From positions 1-64,000 of the forward strand of contig JAUYOG010000022.1 of the NCBI GenBank assembly GCA_030695945.1: 64,000 nt of DNA, read 5' to 3'. A program made the translations under genes and the position numbers. Below, one piece after another: positions 59,007 to 64,000 of the stretch. The stretch is from Ramlibacter sp. GTDB taxonomy: Bacteria > Pseudomonadota > Gammaproteobacteria > Burkholderiales > Burkholderiaceae_C. A model generated the notes under the pieces. It was not told the origin of the DNA. It worked only from the letters and a program-made list of their open reading frames with translations, and made no database searches. Each line of letters begins with the position of its first letter. The first letter of the stretch is position 1.

Positions 59007-59897
59007 TTACGGGCGAGCCGGCGGCGATCCCGCCGCGCCCATGACCGACGTCGCGCTCGTGATGGGCGGCAGGGGCTGGCCCACCAGTTGCGGCCAGCGC
59101 ACGGGATAAACCTCGGCATCCGTGCCCGCCGCGACGATGGCCCGCTCTGCCCGTGGCGCTGTGGTCCACGGCGCCGGCGCCGCGTTCGATCGCGGAATGA
59201 TGTGCGCCACCGGCCTGTCGTAGCGGGAGAACCAGTCGGCCGGCCAGCGGCGCGCCTGCGCTTCGGCTTGCGCCGACGCGTTCGTCCCTGCGCCGTCGGC
59301 GTTGGTGCCGGGGCCCACGTCGACCGTCACGACGCTGGCCGGAGGGCTGACGCTTGCCGCCGCGGGTGCTTCGCCCACCGCGGCACTCGTCGCCGGCCCG
59401 GCGCCGATGCCGTCACTCGTGCCGGCGGCCGCCACGCCCCCACCAGCCGATGCGGCCGCGCCGCCTGACCCCGAGCCAGCGGCACTGCCGCCAGCACTTC
59501 CTCCACCGCTTCCACCGGATCCTCCAGAGCCAGCCGATCCACCGGCGCCACCGCCGCCTGCACCCCCGCCGCCTGCACCGCCACCGCCTGCACCCCCACC
59601 GCCTGCACCCCCACCGCCTGCACCGCCGCCGCCTGCACCGCCGCCGCCTGCACCGCCGCCGCCTGCGCCACCGCCGCCTGCACCCCCACCGCCTGCACCT
59701 CCGCCGCCTGCACCCCCACCGCCTGCACCTCCGCCGCCTGCACCCCCACCGCCTGCACCACCGCCGCCCCCGGCGCCGGCACCTGCTCCGCCGCCCCCGG
59801 CGGCCGCGTAGCTGTCAAGGCTCAAGGTCATGCCCCAGGCGCCTGCCAGGCCACCGACGAGCACGGCGAGCGCGAATTTCCGCGAAACGGCAGTCAT
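59007..59897 (-). CDS. Glycine-rich exported protein with a VNTR
   Basis: A 296-residue protein. A signal peptide (residues 1-31, ending SLDSYAA) is followed by a long stretch of glycine with single alanines (GAGGG units), then Ser/Gly and Ala/Pro-rich sequence, and a C-terminal 90-residue part with some charge (RRWPADWFSRYDRPVAHIIP). The start at 59897 has GGGGGAA upstream. Likely secreted or surface-exposed and disordered; no family identified. The + strand also stays open (proline-rich) across this region but without a start signal. Confidence 0.65.
   Translation of the reverse strand: MTAVSRKFALAVLVGGLAGAWGMTLSLDSYAAAGGGGAGAGAGGGGGAGGGGAGGGGAGGGGAGGGGAGGGGAGGGGAGGGGAGGGGAGGGGAGGGGAGGGGAGGGGAGGGGAGGGGAGGSAGSGGSGGSGGGSAGGSAAGSGSGGAAASAGGGVAAAGTSDGIGAGPATSAAVGEAPAAASVSPPASVVTVDVGPGTNADGAGTNASAQAEAQARRWPADWFSRYDRPVAHIIPRSNAAPAPWTTAPRAERAIVAAGTDAEVYPVRWPQLVGQPLPPITSATSVMGAAGSPPARP
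59552..59761. repeat. 15-bp tandem repeat (about 14 copies)
   Basis: Unit CCGCCGCCTGCACCN (written on the plus strand), 59552-59761. It encodes GAGGG repeats in the minus-strand glycine-rich protein. Interior units vary by one or two bases, e.g. CTGCGCCA at about 59658. The length is a multiple of three, so copy-number change keeps the frame. Confidence 0.9.
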
Positions 59898-60131
59898 GAT
59901 TCCCCCACTTCGACGTTGCTGAATAGGCAACCATGGTGTGCGGCTGTGTATGGCAGTGGCGTAAGCCGGTTCCCGCAGCAGGCACGGCGCGATTTGACGC
60001 GCCACGTCGGAAAAAGTTGACTCAGCCCTGCGCGGTCGATGCCGCCCGCTTCGCCGCACCGGCGCAAACAGCACGATGCTGGTCCGTATGGGCCGGCTCC
60101 TGAGCTAAGCGACCCGGCCCAATACCTGGCG

Positions 60132-61481
60132 TTACCGCTGCACGAGCACCAGCCTTGCGTCATCCCTCAGGTTGCCGCGGGTCGACACCATCGAGACTTC
60201 GTAACGCGTGCCGGGGATCGGGAACTGCGAAGAGAAAGTGAAGGCGAAGTTGCCGTTGGCATCGGCCTGCACCGTCCGGGAAAACAGTTCCTGCGAGACA
60301 TTCACCATGGGCGTCACGGCGTTGACCGTGACGGCAACATTGGCGTTGGGCACGGTGTGCCCCTGCACCAGCGTCGGGCCGGAGCCGACCTGGCCGTTGT
60401 TGCTGTGGTTCAGGATGCGGATCGGCACGTTGACCGGCGCCGCCGCAGCGACGTCGAAACTCCAGCTCTTGCGCACCGCATTGCCGGCGTAGTCACGGGC
60501 GGTCACGTCCACGGTCTGGCGTCCGGGCGGCAGCGCCACGCGGATGCTGAGCGACTGGCGAGTGATCTGGGCCTCTTGCGTCACGTTGCGGCCGGAGACC
60601 GTGATGCGCACGCTGGCCGGGTCCACCCCGCTGCCGCGACGATCCTCGAACGTGGCGGTGATCAGCACGGGCGGGCCTGCCGGCACCACGGCGCCTTCGG
60701 CAGGCATCAGCTGGACCAGGTCGGGCGCGCGGTTGTCGCCGCCGGCTGGCGGGCGGTTGTCGGCGCCGGGGCGGCCCACCGGCATGGCAATGCTGGACGT
60801 GACCTCCCGGTCGCCGGCACGCAAGGTGGCAACGATGGGCCGGTTGGGGTTGAAGTCGTCCGCACGGCGGACGGTGTAGGCGCCTTCATAGACGCCGGGC
60901 CGCGTCTCGCGCAACCGCAGGTCGCGCTCGACGCCCGGCAGGTCGACCGATGCGTTGGCTCCGGGCATGCCTTCCAGGGCGAACTTCAATTCGGCGCCAG
61001 GCTCGATCCGATCGACGGGCAGCATGCCGAAGCGCTCGATGCGCAGCGGGTCCTGCGCGCGCACCGGCGGCGGCGGAGCGGCAGCGACGGGCGGCGTGCC
61101 CATCGTCTCTCCGAGTTCGAAGTTGGCCGCGACGGTGCGGTTGCCGCGCTTGAGGATCGCGCGAACGTCGGAGTCGGGAGCCACGCGATCCGCGCGCTTG
61201 AGCGTGTAACGTCCGGCATAGACGCCCGGCGCGACTTCGCGCAGCGCGATGGTTTCACGAACGCCACGAATGCGCACGCTTGCCTGCACGCGCGGCGTGC
61301 CTTCGAGCCGGATGCGCAGGCGCGAACCGGGTTCGAGTCCGGCATCGACCTCGACGGCCAGCGAGCGGATTTCCGGCGTGGCGGGTTGTGCGATGGCGCT
61401 GGACGGCAGTGCACTCAACGTGACCATGGCTGGAACCAGCAGCATGGCGGCGGCGACGTAGTTGCGAAGATGAGTTTTCAT
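60132..61481 (-). CDS. Exported multi-domain protein with a duplicated domain
   Basis: A 449-residue exported protein (signal peptide about 1-32, ending SSAIAQ). Residues about 40-115 and 145-215 are two copies of one beta-rich domain, each ending LRE..PGVY.G.YT.(K/R)RAD and then a DRAILKRGNR/VATLRAGDRE pair. The C-terminus has Ig-like parts (VDVTARDYAGNAVRKSWSF; AFTFSSQFPIPGTRYEVSM). Probably a cell-surface or periplasmic binding scaffold. The ATG 61481 is preferred because it begins the signal peptide; it lacks a strong Shine-Dalgarno. Transcribed before the glycine-rich gene, separated from it by 234 nt. Confidence 0.75.
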   Translation of the reverse strand: MKTHLRNYVAAAMLLVPAMVTLSALPSSAIAQPATPEIRSLAVEVDAGLEPGSRLRIRLEGTPRVQASVRIRGVRETIALREVAPGVYAGRYTLKRADRVAPDSDVRAILKRGNRTVAANFELGETMGTPPVAAAPPPPVRAQDPLRIERFGMLPVDRIEPGAELKFALEGMPGANASVDLPGVERDLRLRETRPGVYEGAYTVRRADDFNPNRPIVATLRAGDREVTSSIAMPVGRPGADNRPPAGGDNRAPDLVQLMPAEGAVVPAGPPVLITATFEDRRGSGVDPASVRITVSGRNVTQEAQITRQSLSIRVALPPGRQTVDVTARDYAGNAVRKSWSFDVAAAAPVNVPIRILNHSNNGQVGSGPTLVQGHTVPNANVAVTVNAVTPMVNVSQELFSRTVQADANGNFAFTFSSQFPIPGTRYEVSMVSTRGNLRDDARLVLVQR

Positions 61482-61657
61482 TTTGGTCTTTGGCGTAGTG
61501 AACGACGGGTGTTCAACGTTTCGTTCTACCAACGGAAGACATACAGCGCGTGACGCAGGTAGCCAGAAGTAAGGCCTCCCCTGGCTGACGCAAAGTGGGC
61601 GCATTGTCCGACGCGCAGGCTTCGCGTTCGGCGCCGGGATGGTGTAGAAGTGCGACG

Positions 61658-61933
61658 ATGTGGAAACGCCTTCCCCTGCTCTGGGCCGTGCTGCGCGGCG
61701 ACGCGCGGCAGCTCTGGTTCGCCCTGCGCCACCCCGCCGCGCCCGGCTGGCTCAAGCTGGGCACTGCGCTGATCGCGCTTTACCTGGTCTCGCCCATCGA
61801 CCTCGTTCCGGAGTTCATCCCTGTGTTCGGCGTGCTGGACGACATGGTGCTGGTGCCCATGGCGATCCGCTGGCTGCTCGGCCGCTTGCCGCCGGAGATT
61901 GCGCGGGCGTCGGCGGGGCGGCGCGGCAATTGA
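61658..61933 (+). CDS. YkvA/DUF1232 family small membrane protein
   Basis: A 91-residue DUF1232 protein. The family signature is YLVSPIDLVPEFIPVFGVLDD (PxDLIPDFIPxxGxxDD type). Two hydrophobic segments flank it. Function unknown. It is divergent from the duplicated-domain gene. The ATG at 61658 gives the usual short N-terminus. Confidence 0.85.
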   Translation: MWKRLPLLWAVLRGDARQLWFALRHPAAPGWLKLGTALIALYLVSPIDLVPEFIPVFGVLDDMVLVPMAIRWLLGRLPPEIARASAGRRGN

Positions 61934-61990
61934 GCCAATCCTTGCGAGATCGCTGTCCGGCCTCGCGGACCTGATCCGCCAAGGGCCCGG

Positions 61991-63145
61991 TCAGGCCCCG
62001 ACCGCGCTGCGGCCCGCGCGCGTGCGTGCGATGATCGTCTTCATGATCTGCGCGGTGCCGTCACCGATCTGGAAGCCGAGCACGTCGCGCAGACGCTGCT
62101 CCATCGGCCCGCGGTCGTAGCCGCCGTGGCCGAAGCTGAGGAGGCACTGGTGGATGGTGTCGTAGGCGAGCTTGGGCGCCCACCACTTGCACATCGCGGC
62201 CTCGGCGCCGTGGGGCAGGCCCTGGTCCTTCAGCCACAGCGCCTGGTAGCACAGCAGCCGCGCGGCCTGAACCTGGGTCTCGAAATCGGCCAGCGGATGC
62301 GATACACCCTGGAATGACGCCAGCGGCTTGCCGAAGGCCTCGCGCTGCGCGACGTAGGTCCACGACTCTTCCAGCGCCACGCTCGCCACGGCCAGCACCT
62401 GCAGGCCGATGAGCGCGCGCGAAAAGTCGAAGCCCTGCATCACCTGCACGAAGCCGCGGTTCTCGTCGCCCAGGCGGTGCGAGACCGGCACGCGCACGTT
62501 GTCGAAGAAAAGCGAGCCGCGGCCGATGGCGCGCTGGCCATGGCAGTCGAAGCGGCTGCGCGTGAGGCCGGGCGCGTCCCCCGGCACCAGCAAGGCCGTG
62601 ACGCCGTGCGCACCCGATTCGGGCGTGCCGGTGCGGCCGAAGACGATGATCGCGTCGGCCTGGTCGGCGGCGGAAATCGACGTCTTCTCGCCGTTGATCA
62701 CATATTCGTCGCCCTTGCGCTCCACGCGCAGCCGCAGGTTGGCGGCGTCCGATCCGCCCTGCGGTTCCGTGAGGGCGATGGCGACCAGCGCCTCGCCGCG
62801 CGTGAGCTTCTGCAGCCAGGGGAGCGTGACCTCCGGCTGGCCGTATTGCGAGAGGATCTGGCCGTTCAGCGACGCGAGCAGGTTGATGTACGACAGGCTC
62901 AGGTCGGCGCGCGCGATCTCCTCGTGGATGACGCCGGCGGCGAGCGTGCCCATGCCCTGCCCGCCCACGGCTTCGGGCAGTTCGGGCGCGATGAAGCCCA
63001 TCTCGCCCATCTCGCGCATCAGCGCCCTGTCCAGCACGCGCGTGCTGTCGCGCTCCAGGAAGCCCGGCGCGACGCGCTGCGTGGCGTAACGCCGGGCGTG
63101 TTCGGCCAGCGCCTGCAGCGTCTCGTCGATGTACGGGCTGCGCAT
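61991..63145 (-). CDS. aliB: Acyl-CoA dehydrogenase, probable cyclohexanecarboxyl-CoA dehydrogenase
   Basis: A 384-residue FAD acyl-CoA dehydrogenase. Signatures: ALTEPQGGSDAANLRL, the FAD/ETF segment DFSRALIGLQVLA, and AFGKPLASFQGVSHPLADFE with QIGDGTAQIMKTIIARTRAGR at the end. In Rhodopseudomonas, such a dehydrogenase (AliB) starts the alicyclic-acid ring beta-oxidation ahead of BadK/BadH/BadI. The specific assignment rests on its neighbours badI and badH; the family itself is broad. Confidence 0.8.
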   Translation of the reverse strand: MRSPYIDETLQALAEHARRYATQRVAPGFLERDSTRVLDRALMREMGEMGFIAPELPEAVGGQGMGTLAAGVIHEEIARADLSLSYINLLASLNGQILSQYGQPEVTLPWLQKLTRGEALVAIALTEPQGGSDAANLRLRVERKGDEYVINGEKTSISAADQADAIIVFGRTGTPESGAHGVTALLVPGDAPGLTRSRFDCHGQRAIGRGSLFFDNVRVPVSHRLGDENRGFVQVMQGFDFSRALIGLQVLAVASVALEESWTYVAQREAFGKPLASFQGVSHPLADFETQVQAARLLCYQALWLKDQGLPHGAEAAMCKWWAPKLAYDTIHQCLLSFGHGGYDRGPMEQRLRDVLGFQIGDGTAQIMKTIIARTRAGRSAVGA

Positions 63146-63149
63146 GGCG

Positions 63150-63932
63150 CTACTTCGCGAACTGGCGGAAGTCGGGCTTGCGCTTTTCCCCCAGCGCCTT
63201 CACGCCCTCGCGCGATTCATCGGTGTCGTAGTAAAGCTTGAGCGCGTACATCCCCATGCCCGCGATGCCGGCCTGGTGGGCCGTGTCCATGTTGAAGCTG
63301 CGCTTGGCGATAGCGAGCGCCGTCGGGCTCTTCTCGCAGATCTCCTCGGCCCATTGCTGCACCACGGTGTCCAGCTGGTCGGGCGGCACGCACACATTGG
63401 CCAGGCCCATCGCGACGGCCTCCTGGCCGGAATAGCGGCGGCACAGGTACCACATTTCGCGCGCCTTCTTCTCGCCCACCACGCGCGCCAGCAACGCCGT
63501 GCCGTAGCCCGGGTCCACCGAGCCCATCTTGGGGCCGACCTGGCCGAAGATGGCTTTTTCGGAGCAGATGGTCAGGTCGCAGATGGTGCACAGCACGTTG
63601 CCGCCGCCGATCGCGTAGCCCTGCACGCGCGCGATGACCGGCTTGGGCACGTCGCGGATGGCGGTGTGCAGTTCCTCCATCGGCAGGCCGATGGTGCCGC
63701 GCCCGTCGTAGTTGCCGTCGTGCGCCGACTGGTCGCCGCCGGTGCAGAACGCGCGGTCGCCCGCGCCGGCCAGCACGATGCAGCCGACTTCCCGGTCGTA
63801 GCCTGCCTTGTGCAAGGCCTTGATCAACTCGTCGCAGGTGGTGCCGCGGAACGCGTTCATCTTGTCGGGGCGGTTGATGGTGATCCACGCCACGCGGTTG
63901 CGTACTTCGTACAGGATGTCCTCGAATTGCAT
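63150..63932 (-). CDS. badI: 2-Ketocyclohexanecarboxyl-CoA hydrolase BadI
   Basis: A 260-residue crotonase-fold enzyme that opens the ring of 2-ketocyclohexane-1-carboxyl-CoA to pimelyl-CoA. It starts MQFEDILYEVRNRVAWITIN and contains NRPDKMNAFRGTTCDELIKA, AFCTGGDQSAHDGNYDGRGT and YAIGGGNVLCTICDLTICSE, a good match to BadI as I recall it. AAAGGAAAC precedes the ATG. It lies 4 nt before aliB. Order badH-badI-aliB. Confidence 0.93.
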   Translation of the reverse strand: MQFEDILYEVRNRVAWITINRPDKMNAFRGTTCDELIKALHKAGYDREVGCIVLAGAGDRAFCTGGDQSAHDGNYDGRGTIGLPMEELHTAIRDVPKPVIARVQGYAIGGGNVLCTICDLTICSEKAIFGQVGPKMGSVDPGYGTALLARVVGEKKAREMWYLCRRYSGQEAVAMGLANVCVPPDQLDTVVQQWAEEICEKSPTALAIAKRSFNMDTAHQAGIAGMGMYALKLYYDTDESREGVKALGEKRKPDFRQFAK

Positions 63933-63959
63933 GATGTTTCCTTTGGTGCCTGGTGAGAT

Positions 63960-64000
63960 TCAGCCCGCCATCGTGAGGCCGCCCGAGACGCTGAGCACCT
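63960..64000 (-). CDS. badH: 3' end of a short-chain dehydrogenase, probable 2-hydroxycyclohexanecarboxyl-CoA dehydrogenase (BadH)
   Basis: Only the last 12 codons are in the window (VLSVSGGLTMAG and stop). The SGGLTM ending is typical of the SDR family and of BadH. Location directly before badI, 27 nt away, supports BadH, but the name is tentative. Confidence 0.6.
   Translation of the reverse strand, partial: VLSVSGGLTMAG

Noticed and set aside
59552-59761. CRISPR array
   Set aside because: Units are 15 bp and contiguous with no spacers; it is a coding VNTR. No cas genes are in the window.
59302-59811. Plus-strand proline-rich frame (PPPAP repeats) opposite the glycine-rich gene
   Set aside because: It lacks a start signal and signal peptide, while the minus frame has both.

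Overview
The window is 64 kb of high-GC DNA with densely packed, overlapping (ATGA/TGATG) genes. Gene content and order (dapC-dapD-pilU-dapE-prmB; smc-zipA-ligA; tolB-pal-cpoB; yebC-purD-hemF-nadD-rsfS-rlmH-maf) point to a betaproteobacterium of the Burkholderiales, most likely Comamonadaceae (Ramlibacter/Variovorax-like). The family placement is inference from protein flavour and synteny, not from a marker gene.

Left part (1-9.5 kb): a self-complementary non-coding stretch (1-620), def, then an unusual five-gene minus-strand operon at 7943-1261: PqqD-like protein, ATP-grasp enzyme, fold-III PLP decarboxylase, a urea-transporter/M23-peptidase fusion and an oligopeptide-type binding lipoprotein. 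I recognise every family but not the system, and I consider it the best candidate for an undescribed pathway. A dienelactone-hydrolase-like secreted enzyme and a YbaN protein follow. 9.5-26.3 kb is core: ligA, zipA, smc, a frameshifted DUF72 gene, a VOC protein, the succinylase-branch lysine/DAP genes with pilU and prmB, a CGS-family PLP enzyme and an ABC-F ATPase.

27.3-31.3 kb is a 4-kb integrative island in the 3' half of a tRNA-Lys(UUU) gene. A 45-bp att duplication bounds it. It carries a tyrosine integrase, an overlapping HTH/excisionase gene, two small RHH-like genes and a two-gene cargo (small membrane protein plus repeat-rich protein). Beyond it lie tcdA, cpoB-pal-tolB and an envelope cluster: two GT2 enzymes, an MsbA-type exporter, and a single-polypeptide fusion of an O-antigen ligase with a GT9 heptosyltransferase. 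rng, a kinase-less PAS protein and the seven-gene yebC-to-maf operon follow.

49-58 kb: a HerA-like ATPase, then URC1-URC4-upp, the reductive-independent uracil catabolism (URC) set, with cytosine deaminase downstream. Together they form a plausible cytosine/uracil salvage-and-degradation route. 59-61.5 kb encodes a VNTR-containing glycine-rich secreted protein and a repeat-domain exported protein. The right edge holds the alicyclic-acid genes aliB, badI and the 3' end of badH.

Four copies of a ~100-nt hairpin element with a conserved core and different self-complementary outer stems sit in two intergenic gaps (40.7-40.9 and 51.0-51.25 kb). They look like a structured repeat/RNA family.
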